A stretch of DNA of 64,000 bases from Acanthosepion esculentum (GCA_964036315.1 OZ038492.1:32964283-33028282), one strand, 5' to 3'; shown: positions 31,514 through 43,210, counted from the first letter of the stretch. Numbers and translations: made by a program. Notes: generated from the sequence alone by a model not told the origin.

Positions 31514-31596
31514 TCCCCCAAGGCCTTCTCTCCTACTAATCTTATAGTAGGTGGAAGAGTCCAACATAGACTCTTTAGAGGGAGGACACTACAACA
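31514..31596 (-). mobile_element. 5' LTR of Mag-like element, part 2
   Basis: tcccccaaggccttctctcctactaatcttatagtaggtgg...ctctttagagggaggacactacaaca continues the LTR split at 26469 and matches 21823-21904. It is followed by the atatt duplication. Confidence 0.9.
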
Positions 31597-31609
31597 ATAT
31601 TGGAATTAG

Positions 31610-31820
31610 TTAAGACTACATAGAGACTTTGAGGTATGATGGTGTCTGTAGTTAGAATGATAAGTAAGAATGTGTTGTTTTGGTGTAGGTATTACTGTGG
31701 TATGTATGGTTCAGTAATCATAGCTAGTTAAATTTAACATAAGACAGAGTGAAGACTAGCCTTCCCCTATCCCCCACTTTGGCCTTGTGCCTCATTTTTG
31801 TATTATTCAAAATAAATACT
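31610..31820 (+). mobile_element. Tx1-like LINE 3' tail fragment
   Basis: tcatagctagttaaatttaacataag...cccccactttggccttgtgcctc...aaataaatac matches the 3' UTR of the LINE copies ending at 6440 and 26470. Terminal hairpin degenerate. 5'-truncated. Confidence 0.6.
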
Positions 31821-33059
31821 ACTTTCCTCTGGATGTAATTGTAAGTTCTATGCCAACAGTTTCTTCTCTCACACTTCTTGCTTGTGGAAATCTCTTCCCG
31901 TTTCTTGCTTCCCATTCAAATTTGATCTTCAAAACTTTAAATGCAATGTCAATTGTTATCTTCTGTTTTCTTAATTCTTATTCTTTTATTGTTCTATCTC
32001 CTTAATAGTGTTTATTTTTTTCTCGTATTCTCTAACACTCGGTACCTCCCCTTGCATCTTAGTGGCTTTATTGCCTAGCTTGGAGTGAAATGATTTTAAA
32101 AAGTTCTAATCAATATTTGTTCCCTTACTCTTGTTCCCAGTTCATATTCTGCATTGCATTTACACAAACTCATTAGGTACGGTACTCACTTATTCATTCT
32201 GTTCCTGGTGCCTTCAATACTTTGTCATTTTAACATATATATAAAATTTTGAAAAATAATTACACAAAAAAGAAAGGAATTTTCTGTCCTAGGAGTTTAA
32301 TCTGTCAGCTCTGCTTCTTTCACCGTGTTGATCGTGGGAGCTAATACTACCTTCTCATTGGTTAATTGCTTTCTGAACTTATCCACTAATAACAGTCGTT
32401 TTTCTTGAGTAAAGGAGGGTCACACCAGCTCCATCCAGGTTTTCACGAGGGCTTGAGAGCATGTCTCTCATTGGCCAGTAAATATGTAAACTTATTTCTC
32501 CATAAATTTAAAAAAAAATGAATATGCAACAATTATAATTTTATCGGCTCTTTAACCGTTAATTTTAAAACAGATTTTCACACAACTGCAACAATTTATT
32601 TTTACAACCCGTCAAAAGATACACCTTTCTCAAGGTTCATGTTAAAAAGGAAACAACCTAAACGATTAAACATTTATTTGCTACACTAAAGATGATGTAA
32701 TAAAAAGTAAAATTTTCATAGATACAAAAGTTTGACACTTTTTGAATGAGTGTAATAAAAATTGTCAAGTTTTAACATATTTCTGACCAAGGTAATCTTG
32801 CATACTAAATAGTGGTATTAAACCTTATTATACTATCAAATTAAATGACTTTTTCACATATACCTACTTAAAAAATATATAAATTCCTTTCAATACTTTT
32901 ATTAAAATTATTTAAGTATTAAAAAATGAAAGATAACTGTTTGTTGTAGATACTTGATCAAGAAACATTACAAAGCAATAAGCTGTCATTTTGAGGTTTT
33001 AAAAATTGTAACAAAAATCTATTTAAAAAGAAAAAACATTAATATAGGTGTTAAATTTT
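31821..33059. other. No feature recognised
   Basis: AT-rich spacer. A slightly GC-richer stretch near 32280-32470 was not identified. Confidence 0.4.
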
Positions 33060-33232
33060 GTTTAAAAGGAATAAGGGAAACTATTGGAGTTGTTGAGTCA
33101 GTGATTATGGCTAGCTAAGTTAGCGAGAGGACAAGTGTTGCCCAACCCTCCCCGCCGCTTCCCATTTTTTTTTTTTTTTTTTTGCCTTTGTGGTAAATTT
33201 GTACTTTAAAGTACAATAAATATTTTTAAAAA
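33060..33232 (+). mobile_element. Tx1-like LINE 3' tail fragment with perfect hairpin
   Basis: gattatggctagctaagttagcgag...ctccccgccgcttccc, a T run, gcctttgtggta, then the perfect palindrome ttgtactttaaagtacaa and taaatattttt. Same tail layout as at 6440 and 26470, with different stem sequence. Confidence 0.65.
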
Positions 33233-34226
33233 GGATTAAAACTCTTGTTAAGCAAAAATTACTTACCCTTGGTCTACGTGTTCAGTATTAAAAGTCGAGA
33301 GTTATCTACCCCTGAATTTTGAGTGGAGTACGCATGCCGGGAGCGCCACACTGCCATGTAGTTCCTGTCGGCCTCCTCCGTACAGATGGCCACTACAGGA
33401 AAGATTGGAAACCTGTCCGGCTTCTCTCACTACCCTCACCCAGATAACCTTTAATCCATCACAGGAATATCATGTTCATCAAAGCGTCGTCTGGCTAATG
33501 CAGCGACCGTTCTTGGTCCAAAAAAGAGATGGTGTGTGGGCAACAACGTCCAACAACATCAAGTTCCTCCTCCTCCTTCGTCTTAGTCTTGTTTATCTTG
33601 CAATGAGAACTTTATCTTAGTCAAGGAGTTGTTAAAACCTCTAAGTTTTTTTTTGTTTTTTTTTTCTAGTGGCTGTCGTTGTTAAAACAAAAAAGGAGTG
33701 ATTGTATCATTTTTCTGTTTTGTTTATGCCTCATTTTATGGCTGGTTGGAAACCACCAGATTCCGATATACAACGACTGGTTACGTTAATTTTACATTTA
33801 CAAGGTTCATTTTCATTTCAGTGACAAGTGGTCACATTTTCATGGACACTGATTAAAAAAAAAAGAAACTAAAGTAAACTTATTAATAATGACAAATTTA
33901 TAATACTCGACTGCTTTTATCATATTCTTGAAGATACTTCTTTTTTTTCTTTTTTTTTTTAAAAAGATACTAATTTTTTCTCTTAGACACCCACCCCCTA
34001 AAAACTTATCGTACCTTTTCAAGGGTACGGCTATTTTAAAAACAGACTGTCATTTTTACTCTTCTTGCACGGTTCTACTGTCATTGTTTTAAAACAACTC
34101 ATGACTAGCAAATTGGGTCTTTGTCGATACTCTTCTTTTCCTACGTAACTTCTTGCACTTCCTTTCTTTATAAGAACTTTTCAAGTTTTAAAACATTGTA
34201 ATTATAATTTGTTTTCCTTAATTATT
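33233..34226 (+). promoter_or_regulatory. Probable promoter / 5' UTR region of the LYSMD gene
   Basis: Non-repetitive by inspection, with a GC-richer island around 33330-33600 (cctgtcggcctcctccg, tcctcctcctccttcg) in otherwise AT-rich DNA, ahead of the coding start at 34227. It may hold the transcription start and a 5' non-coding exon. No TATA box or splice pair can be assigned with confidence. Confidence 0.35.
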
Positions 34227-34679
34227 ATGAGTGCCGGCTTTCGTCGACCCGACAGTCGTGGGCGATTACTGGTGCCCCCAGCCGTCCGTAACAATGCAGC
34301 TGACAGAACCAACCGCGGCCGCTCGTCCAACAAAATCAGCGGTAATAAGTTATTATTACCCAGGTCATCTCTCTTGCCGAATTCGCCAAAGTACCACAGA
34401 TTACGACAAAGAGAGGAACCACACCATCAGCAGACATATGTGTTTAGACACGTGGACACTGCGGAGGAAGAGGACGAAGATGAGGACAATGACGACGATG
34501 AGGAGGAGATTGAAGTGTTTGAAATGCCAGAAATCCGATCCAGGAGAAATCAGGGAAGTTCTAAAAAATCAGATTTTTCATTTCATGCCTCTGGTGGCTT
34601 CTCGGAACCGGCGTACCTTCAGCACCAGGTGACAGACGGCGACACGGTACAGAGCTTATCTATCAAATACGCTTGTCCT
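34227..34679 (+). CDS. LysM-domain membrane protein (LYSMD3/4-like), first coding exon
   Basis: The only convincing host coding sequence. From ATG at 34227 it encodes about 151 residues: a basic, Ser/Arg-rich N-terminus (MSAGFRRPDSRGRLLVPPAV), a strongly acidic run around residues 84-99 (EEEDEDEDNDDDEEE), the IEVFEMPEIRSRR segment comparable to the EVYELRSRG of LYSMD3, and the beginning of a LysM domain (YLQHQVTDGDTVQSLSIKYA). It is cut mid-LysM by a donor site (cct|gtaagt at 34680), which fits an exon end. The rest of the LysM domain and the C-terminal membrane segment expected of LYSMD3/4 were not found to the right and may lie beyond the window. LYSMD3 is reported as a Golgi/membrane protein; function here is inferred from family. 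LYSMD3 versus LYSMD4 cannot be decided. Confidence 0.8.
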
Positions 34680-34685
34680 GTAAGT
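34680..34685 (+). other. Splice donor of the LYSMD exon
   Basis: gtaagt is a consensus 5' splice site, placed exactly where similarity to LysM proteins ends; read-through would give V-S-N-K and a stop about 10 codons later. Confidence 0.75.
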
Positions 34686-37600
34686 AACAAAAACATTTAT
34701 GATGGGAAAATTTGATGTTTATCTTCGTTTTTGTTCAAAACAAATTTTGTGTGTGTAATACACACACACACACACATTTGTGTGTGAAGTGTTAGAAACT
34801 TTTTGAAAAAGTTAGGGAGAAAAGTTGTGAAGTGTTATTTATTTGTGTGTGATTGGGTAGGATTTGGGAGTAAGTTATTCTTTTTGGCTCGCTTCATATT
34901 ATGAAAGAAAAGACGTAAAATTTGACTTGAAGAAATTAAACATGATCAATCAAAAATGTGCTTTCTTACAAATAAGTTAACTTATTTTTTATATATATAT
35001 TCTCGTTAGAAATGTATATTTTCTTACGCGTGTTTTTGAAAATCAGACCCAACTGCCAATGTTTCTTTGATTAGCTTCCGAGGCTTTTTTTCTACATGAA
35101 ACAATATTGTAAATATTAATAATAAATAAATTTTACTTATCACAGTTTAGCGGATTTTAATTAGAATTTAATAAAATATACCACTGAATTTTAGATTAAA
35201 ATTTAAAAATAAAATAGTTTTCAAGGCTGTAGTCAAACATTATATACGAAACAAACCTCCCTTTCTTTTTATTTAATTTTAAAAGGAACACTTTATTTTA
35301 CTATTGTTATTAAAGTTTGCTGTTTGATTGTCAATATACCTTTCCATTTTTTTAAGCAACAACGGTTTCTGTTGTTTGTTTTTTTTTTTAATTAAAACAA
35401 ATATGAAGTTGTCTTGTCTGATGACTTTTAAAGCTAAACATAAAAAATGCACATTTCTGCTCATTCTAATTTATTTAGAATCTAAAATAAAAATGTATAT
35501 TTTGTTGAATTACACAGTACAATGGGGAAAATGACTAACAAAGTCTGTTTATCGATTCGAAAAAATAATGTCATTAGAAAAAGAACACGTGTGCTTTAGT
35601 CATTGTTATAATTTTATGACTTAAAATTATTTTATTTTACGTTTTTACGGTTTGCTCCTTTTATCTACTAGTGTTCAATGTTCATTATCCTTCTTTTTGC
35701 AGAGTTCTAGTTCAGCTTTTTTAAAGATAATTTCTCTAATTCTTCAGTAAATTTTTTTAAAATTACAATTAAAAATTGAAGATAAGTTCTTTTTGTACAT
35801 CGTGAGATTACTTTTTTCCCCGATTTTTAAATGAATTGGCCAATAAAATGCACATATGATACTAAGAACATCCCACCACATTTTCCAACTTAAACTTACT
35901 TATGCGTTTTAAAACTTAACCTTTTTAAATCATCTACTGAAGAACTGGAAGAAATTAACTTAATGAACTCTTAAAAAAGAACTATACAGTAGGAAAATTA
36001 ATGACATTTTTCTTTTATTTATTTATTCTTGTAACAACTTCGTAAGACGAACATCTACTGTTGCAGCTATCAAATACCAATTCTTAATTCACTATTTTGA
36101 AACTCGACTCAAGAACTTGGATATGTTTCGTTTGTAAAGCACTCGGTCTTTGTCGTTCACTCAATTTCAGTTACCGTAGTTGATGACATAAAGATTAAGA
36201 CTACGCATAGGCATATAGTCTTGAAGAATCCACCCACATACATTTCAAGGAATTAAGAAAAAAGAAGAAATGTTTGATGGTACCTCGAATAGACTGAGAC
36301 TTCTTACTCCACCGGCACCTATATCCCTATTTGGCATCAGATTTAGTTTCTTTTTGTACATGTACAAGTTTTTAAAGGTGCGTTGTGTAGTGTTTAATTA
36401 GGAAAAGAAAACATAATGAATGCAATGGAAATCTCTACACTTCGCTGTTTTACATCATCAAGACCTTTAGGCTGAAAGTAAGCTGTCTGAATTTGAAACC
36501 TTTTTTTTAAAGACCATGATCCACTCTACGTTCTTAAAAGTAAAACGCACACTTTTTTTTTTTTAAAAAAGTAAAAAAACGGTCTTGATATAAAAAAAAA
36601 TAAACAGCTGTTACTAAATTTCTGCCTAATTAATTACCAATGTAATATATAGATTTAATTTGTACAAATTGAATGATTGATGTTTTTGCAGAATAATATT
36701 AACATCATTTTATGGCCAGAAATCCAATATTTTTTTCTCCTAATTTTTACCCTTTTAAATACATTTAAAACACTACCGAATATTTTTCCCATAGCAAATG
36801 TCATTTTCCTAAACAGCAATATTAATCAAGAAGAATAGGGTCACAAGTGTACAAGTTTGTCAACGCGACATTTCTATTCAAAGGTTTCAGTTTTATTGGG
36901 TTGATTGCTTTTTTCTTTCCTTTTTTTTTTTTTTTGCGCACGCGCGCGCGTGTGTGTGTGTGTGTGAAATGAATTAACAGAAGTACTCTTGTAATGAATT
37001 AAAAAGATTTTTTTTGTCAAGAAATATTAGTAACTGATTTATAATAACATTTTGAAAAAAATTACTGAAACACGAAGTGCCTCATATTGGAAGGGTACTT
37101 GCATGTGAGAAAAACTGAAAACCTCAACGACAATATTTATAATGACCAACCTTTTTTTTTAACTTTAATGAAATTATGGGAAAATGCCAAAAGAAAATCA
37201 AACAGCTAAAAGGGGGTGTTAATCAGCAAGAAATGTAGGACTAAAAAACATGTTGAATGCTATTTTTGTTTGATAATGACAGTGGCAATGTGTCGTATCT
37301 TTTTAGTACTGTAGCGTCATAATTCTATTTTTCCTCTGGTAGTTAACGTGTGTTATGCCCTGCCTATGTTTTGACTCTTGTTAGTAAAAGATGGAAGAAA
37401 AAGATATCATAGATGCTGTTTCGTTTTAGTGAGAAAAAAACACATAGAGAAAGTGATCATGCACTTAAACACTGCTTCACTGAAATGGCAAACGTTGTCA
37501 GTTTTGAATCTTCATTTGTTCCCTCTTACTTCTTTAAATAACGGCCTGCATTCATACCTATGATTATTATTGCAATATTTTGTTAAAGTTAAGCTCAAAT

Positions 37601-37799
37601 ATTTAATGATACAATAGGGAAATTTTGACAGGTATTTTATAGTTGTGGAATTTAACTTCATTCTGATTCATCAGAAAACTCAAATTTTCATGGGTACTGC
37701 TAGTTAATATTATATATTAGGTGTCAAAAGTATTTTTATTTTTTACAGACTTTTACTCATACGGCATATACTGTTTTTTATCTGAATCACCCAAAGCAA
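34686..37799. other. Intron-like AT-rich DNA, no gene
   Basis: No coding exon was recognised. It includes a short gt/ca inverted dinucleotide patch (34749-34780) and an alternating purine-pyrimidine run (36939-36966). Several acceptor-like ttgcag sites (for example 35700, 36690) lead into no LysM-like sequence. Confidence 0.5.
36939..36966. repeat. (CG)n(TG)n alternating run
   Basis: gcacgcgcgcgcgtgtgtgtgtgtgtgtg follows a T tract. Such alternation is prone to Z-DNA. In a CpG-poor region the retained cgcgcg is notable. Confidence 0.85.
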
Positions 37800-38170
37800 G
37801 GCAGTAATGCCACTAAAACACAATAGATTACAGGGTGTGGAAGAATTAGGGACAGAAACATTAATGATGAGCAGAAAGAAGAGAGTAATAAGGTGAACAG
37901 TAAATAGCAATTAACATTGCATTTAAATTTTTGTAGATTATAGTTGGCTGGAAAGAATGGCGCTAAAAGGGAGTTCTACAAGCGAGAAGTGCAAGAGAAG
38001 AATATGTTAGCATAGAATTTACAGCTACATCTAGCCAACTCAACTGTAAATTGATGAGATCTCAACACCAGTCTAGTGCTGTGCTTAAATAAAAAAAAAA
38101 ACTCTATGTACCATAGCAAAGAGCTTATTTGAACAATTAGCATGAAAGAATTTATAGAAAAGACCTGGAG
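37800..38170 (-). pseudogene. CR1/Jockey-like LINE ORF2 end
   Basis: Minus strand: LFYKFFHANC-like text near 38150, then SHQFTVELARCSCKFYANIF and FFPANYNLQKFKCNVNCYL with stops, the C-terminal motif F-T-V-E-L-A-R-C-R-x-N-x-Y and L-x-K-F-K-x-N-V-N of this LINE family. Related to 8160-8500. Confidence 0.65.
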
Positions 38171-38405
38171 ACATAACTGTTAAAATTAAATTAAGAATTA
38201 TGATTCATAGGAAAACTGAAATTTTCACAGGTAGTTCACTCTTAATTATAAAATAACTAGTGTTGTATCTGTCAAAATGCACAGAATTTTTTTTTCATAT
38301 AGATTAGCACTCCTACATAGTATCTATGCACCTTACTTAGGATCAATGTAGCATCTGGTGACTGCATAATTTAGTATTTGTAACTTCATTTTACCATCCT
38401 GTTCA

Positions 38406-38790
38406 AGTAGCATAGTGGTTGCAAAATGGATATGTCACTTGACTGCTTACCTCAAAGTCAGCCGTTCAAATTCTGGTAGGATTCAGTTATATAACATGCT
38501 TTTTTTTTCTTAGAGAATATTATAGTAAAGAAAATAAGCCAAGCAGTGTATGTGTGGTAATCGGTCACCCAGGCTCAAATTCCAGCCTGTTCACTCCATA
38601 CAAACACCTCTTGGAAAAGGCATGAATCTATTTATCTTCCTAGTTATGAGTTAGATAACAGTAGACTAGGCTCTCTAGCCTTATGTGATAACCAGTCTAG
38701 AAGACAACTCTGAATTCCAAACTATGGAAAAGGTAAAGAGAAACCACTCCAATATCTTTCCAAAGATGCCATAGCACATCAGTACCAATT
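38406..38790 (+). mobile_element. tRNA-derived SINE
   Basis: agtagcatagtggttgcaaaatgg (A-box-like) and gccgttcaaattctgg (B-box-like), spaced as in a tRNA, head a repeat that runs to an A-rich tail (aaaaaaaaaaaa at 38803-38822). A second B-box-like ggctcaaattccagcc lies near 38572. Confidence 0.6.
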
Positions 38791-38948
38791 CATAAAGTAA
38801 TAAAAAAAAAAAAAAAAAAAAATAAGTATAGCAATTCAGAGATAAAGAAATCTGTGAAGAGCCATGATTGCCCTACAGGTACAAGGGAAATACTATTCAA
38901 AGAAAAATCTTTAGTCTCTCTCTCTCTATTGCACTCTCTATCTATATT

Positions 38949-38956
<8 letters not shown>

Positions 38957-38999
<43 letters not shown>
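38957..38999. repeat. (TA)n microsatellite
   Basis: About 43 bp of TA after a tgtgtg run, near the end of a SINE region. Confidence 0.95.
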
Positions 39000-39001
<2 letters not shown>

Positions 39002-40644
39002 CCCATTTTAGGAGAATTTCTGCCATATTTTCAAAATCTTTACTCCCCCTACTCCCAAGTTCATAGAGATTTATAAACTGCTAATCTTATCAAAACAAGC
39101 TTTCTCTTACCTAATTATACAGATGGCTGGTTCAAAAGAATCCATTTTAGGCAAACTTGAACTTTCATGCCTGCAAAACAAATGGAGTGTCAGAAGGCCG
39201 GTTTTTCTATTGATGCCATTATTATTTTAACTACCTTCACTTCTTCTTAGTGTTTGTTTCTAAAAAGCAATGATTTCTAATTGGAATAAAACCTAAGCAT
39301 ATGAAAATGAATTTATACATTTTCTTTGTTCTTGAGAATTGACAACATATCTGGTTCACATTTTTATAAATTTATCAATAGAAAAATTTCCAATTTATTT
39401 CTTTATAAATTGGTAAATTGATAATTATTTCATTGCATTAGGTTTTAGAATATTTAATTGTAAATAATTGATCTAATAAAGCATTTAATATTTTTGTTGT
39501 AAAGTCTCAAAAAATTATACATTCAGTCATCATATGTTTGTTTTATTCCAGTTCCTATCATCACTTTTTAAAAGAATAAACATTGCCAAAGAGTGAACAG
39601 TCAAAATAATAGCAGTGTCAATGGAAAAATTGTCCTTTTGACATTATTTTTTTATTTATTTATTTTTTATTTTATTTTTTTGTGCATGAAGGCCCAAGCT
39701 TGCTCTATTTTCTTGCCAACTGTTATTTATCTTTTTTTAAAGAGAGGCTGAAAAGTTCTTGAAAGGAATAGCCTACAACCATAGTATGCATTCTATTTCA
39801 CATAGTAATCCCATAGTTCATCAAACTTAGCATATCATTCCTCAAGCTTTTTCATTGTTTCAAAAAAGAAAAAAAAAATGTTGATAATTGGTCATTGAAA
39901 TCCTGCTTGATCACTGCTATTATCTCTGAATCCTTCAAAGATTTCCTTCATCTCTGTTGATCTAATCTAATATAACTTCACCAGGCAAATAGATTGGTAT
40001 GGGTATTTACCCATATATCGATGCTCCACAACACCCCCCCACCCCCGAGCGCGATGCAACGCAAGGTCAATTGTTTAACATGGGGAACCCTAGTGTTTGT
40101 GCTCGGGTCATTTGTCAAAATTTATCCAACCCCTGCATACGGGGGATTGGACTCAAAGCTTGTCTTGATACTTACCCCTCATCTGCTACTCAGTCATGGT
40201 CCAAAGGCTATGATCGAATTGTTGTATCTGTTCCGTAGCCTTGACCAGCTAAGACAAGCTTTGTGTCCGAACCTGTGTAAGCTGGGAGGGGGCTAAATTT
40301 TGACCAATTAGCCCAAGTGTATGCACTCAGGTTCTCATGTTAAATAACTGACTTTTTGTTGCATCCTGACTCAGTGAGGAGTTTTTGGTAAATACCAAAG
40401 ACGAGATTGATATATCCCCAGTGTGTGTGTGTGGGGGGGGGGGTCATATAGAACTCAATGGGCAGAACCCATTTCAACTGTGGAACGGGTCAACATATTA
40501 AAGCACAAGTTTACATTAGCTGAAGGCTATCAGTTCAATACTTGTGCTGGGTAGTAAATATACATTTGAGCTATTTAACAACTTAATCTCAAATTCTCTT
40601 TAAGACAAGGATGCAGGAAACTTTTTTTTTTTTTTTTTTTGTTG
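39000..40644. other. No gene recognised
   Basis: AT-rich DNA except 40020-40320, a GC-richer non-repetitive-looking patch (aacaccccccccacccccgagcgcgatgcaacg) that was not identified. A g run lies at 40432-40443. Confidence 0.4.
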
Positions 40645-41480
40645 TTAACAGAGGTGTAGAGGGCTACAGAGTAAGGGACAGTTTATGCAGATATGTGCAG
40701 AAGATAATGGTTAACCCTAGACTTGACTAGGTTAAGATTGTAGTGAACCGGGGAAACATCCTCTTTGGAATTGGTTCCACAAGGCAGCAGTTTGGGTGAA
40801 GTTGCTGCTGCTTGAGTAGAACTTACATCCCACCAGGAGGATATGAAGAATATGCATGGCATGGTGGGTCTTAGGTGTGAAGGTTAGGACTGGTGGTACT
40901 AAGGAGTGAATTTCATCTGAGCACTCACCATGGAAATAACAATAGAGCAGTGAGAGTCTGGCAACGTCTCATCTGTGAAAGAAAGGGTTTGCAGAATGGA
41001 AAATAATTTGTCACGTGCAAGGACGCAGAGATGCTTTTAGATTCTATCGAGAATGGAAAGAAAAGACTGGACAGCTCCCGCCCATATAAGCCAGCAGTAC
41101 TCCATTTTTAAGCCTGATCTGGCTCTTGTAGAGGATAGCAGGCGGAATGCAGTATTTGCTGGAGCAGTACAGGGAACCGATCATTTTCTCGGCATCTTTA
41201 GCAATGGATCATATGTACGAGTTCCACTTGAGGTCAGGGTTGAGTTTAAGTCCCAATAAGTGCTCACGGCACTGGACCTCCCTGAGGGAACCTCTGTTTG
41301 TCATGATTGGTGAAAGTTCTGGTCTGATCGGTGATGGACGGTTTCTAGTTTGGTCTTTGATGCATTGAATATGACCAGCTAGTCCCCCCCTCCCACCAAA
41401 CCAAGCTGCTAGACTTGTTTGAGGAGAGAGATCAGTGGCATAAGAGCTGGAGAATAAGGTGGATGGTATAAGCACTCAAA
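40645..41480 (-). pseudogene. CR1/Jockey-like LINE ORF2 3' part, second family
   Basis: Minus strand reads LLGLKLNPDLKWNSYI, then SIAKDAEKMIGSLYCSSKYC, LDRIQKHLCVLA, LFYRYFHGECSDEIHSLVPP, AALWNQFQRGCFPGYYNLNL and FKSRVNHYLLHIS with frame changes. This is the region from the RT thumb to the ORF2 end. A (+) relative is at 48896-49250. No palm domain remains. Confidence 0.7.
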
Positions 41481-41689
41481 CCCCAAATTATTTAAATTGG
41501 CCATCTGCAAGCCTAGTGAGGCAGTGTATTGTCCTGCAGCCTCCTTTACCATTTTTCGTTCAACACAACTTTATGATTGTCACAGCATGATTAGTCTTTT
41601 GCAATAGCTGTTTGACTCTTTAGAAATTAGTCGGTCATCAAAATACATTCCTTATTTAAAAAAAAAACAAAAAAAAACACATTACCCCC

Positions 41690-42060
41690 ATGCATGATCT
41701 TTCTTTCTGTCTCGAATTTCTTCAGCCCGAGTGCCATGGTCACATGGACCATTGATTGGTCTCCAAATCATAATGATATAAACATTTTTCATCAACAGTG
41801 ATACGTTATCCTAAAACATTATCACTTTCTGGTTGCTGTCCAACCATTTTGGCATCCACTTGGCTGACAGCTTCTGCATACACATCTGCTGATGACTTAT
41901 AAACTCAATGTATTCCCTGAATGTCTTTCATGTCCAACCAATACTTTTTGCTAAATTTTGTTGATTTGGCCAAAATTAAGTGATCAATATTTTCAGGAGT
42001 TAAAAACCATTGAATACCTCCCAGACCATGCTGCATCTTGTGACCCAAATCTCTATCTAT
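41690..42060 (-). pseudogene. Mariner-superfamily transposase relic
   Basis: Minus strand: RITVDEKCLYHYDLETNQWS M-stop, resembling the first catalytic Asp segment (T-x-D-E-x-W-x-x-H-Y-x-P-E-T-K) of mariner transposases, with the Trp changed to Cys and several stops. Inverted ends were not found. Confidence 0.4.
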
Positions 42061-42341
42061 GCTGAAAGTTAGTATATCATTTCTTCATAGCGGCACTTGT
42101 ACCCCAATTCTGGCTTCATGCATTCATTGGTTTCCTTTTGGAGTTTGCTACAGGGGCAGGAACTTCATGACATCCTGAAGTTCAATACTTGAAAACTTTG
42201 CAATAATCTGAAACTAAATTCAACTGCAATAGTTGTGACATTTTACAGATCTTTACAATAAAAGCACAATTTTATATATATATATATAACAACTAAAAAG
42301 TTGCAAATAAAAAAAAAAATGTTTTTTTTTGTGAAAGTATT

Positions 42342-42367
<26 letters not shown>

Positions 42368-42373
<6 letters not shown>

Positions 42374-42407
42374 TTGATATTTCAGATCGACCCCGATCTT
42401 TCATCAG
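42368..42407 (-). ncRNA. Hammerhead-ribozyme-like motif of the Penelope-like element
   Basis: Minus strand, in order: ctgatga, one extra a, stem II agatc/gatct with loop ggggtc, gaa, then an atat-caa-atat stem III ending in ua. Hammerheads in Penelope-like terminal repeats are known. The extra base next to stem II and a weak stem I (mostly TA repeat) make activity doubtful. Confidence 0.5.
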
Positions 42408-42784
42408 AAATAACTGTTTTTAGAAGTTTGTTTACAAGTAGCGTCTGTTGCGAGACGCAGACGTCACGTGATATGGAATGCAACTGTGTTCAAATATTTT
42501 TAACGTAAATCTAACTGTAATAATATTTTAGATGTTTTAAAAAAAAAAAATTAACTATATCTAAAAAAATGATTTGTTTAACTATTGAATATTTATAAAT
42601 ATTTAAAATACCCAAGTCTTTATTTAACCCTAGTTTATATGTATTTAATTTTAAAATCCAGTATTTTTCTCTTTTTCTGCGTGTGTATGTGGAACTGAAA
42701 TCAGAATCTATCAATACACATTTACAGTTTTCTAATGAGTGTACTGGTTGATTAAAATGTTCAGCTATGGGGGAATAAGGATTG

Positions 42785-43210
42785 TTTTGGCATATGGTTA
42801 GGTTAGTTTATGATTGTTGAAATAAAATCTAAAATTATTACCAGATACCCCAATATATCCACTATTAGGACATATTGTGCAAAATAGATTATTATTTTAT
42901 GGCTATCACAGGTGAGGCGAGGTGGGTGTATCTTGATATTGATGTTGGGTACAGAAAATACAGTATCGATTATTAAGTGTTTGCAAACTAAGCAACAAGG
43001 TTTGTTACATTTGTAATTTCCTGATTTGTTTGTATTGTTTAGATATTTGGTAGAGGTGAGGATAGCTGATAGGTTAGGTGATTGTTTCTTTACATTAATG
43101 GGTGGTTTATTGAAAATGTCTTTGATCTTTTTGTTTAACTGGAGGTTCTTGTAATCCTTTTTTAAATTGTGAATAAGTGTGTGGGAATATTGATTGTGGT
43201 TAAAAACCAT
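42785..43210 (-). pseudogene. Penelope-like C-terminus: Cys linker and GIY-YIG remnant
   Basis: CNKPCCLVCKHLIIDTVF (about 43000) is the Cys-rich linker; CDSHKIIIYF follows in the position of the first GIY-YIG strand; after a frame change YIGVSGNNFRFYFNNHK is the Y-I-G half (about 42800-42860). The domain nicks target DNA in intact elements. Confidence 0.7.

Larger units (their letters stand above)
21391..31596 (-). mobile_element. Mag-like Gypsy retrotransposon with nested LINE
   Basis: Bounded by 5-bp target duplications atatt (21386-21390 and 31597-31601) and LTR ends tgttgt...acaaca. Minus-strand order: right LTR (31596-31514 plus 26469-26115), tRNA-Ser-like primer site, repeated leader, gag, zinc knuckles, protease, RNase H, integrase, polypurine tract, left LTR. 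A Tx1-like LINE (26470-31495) splits the right LTR and a pogo MITE splits the protease region. The RT palm is deleted. The integrase and RNase H text and the primer type fit the Mag group (inference). Confidence 0.85.

Noticed and set aside
34231..34632. 133-codon frame overlapping the LYSMD exon
   Set aside because: Shadow frame of the LYSMD coding sequence.
36690..36760. Acceptor-like tttttgcag as the next LYSMD exon
   Set aside because: Following translation does not resemble the rest of a LysM domain.
38406..38480. Possible tRNA genes here and at 45735, 55385, 62240
   Set aside because: A- and B-box-like motifs exist but no cloverleaf can be drawn and repeat tails follow; called SINE heads.
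39994..40296. 100-codon frame in a GC-richer patch
   Set aside because: No recognisable motif and a second overlapping frame of similar length; could be part of an unknown repeat.
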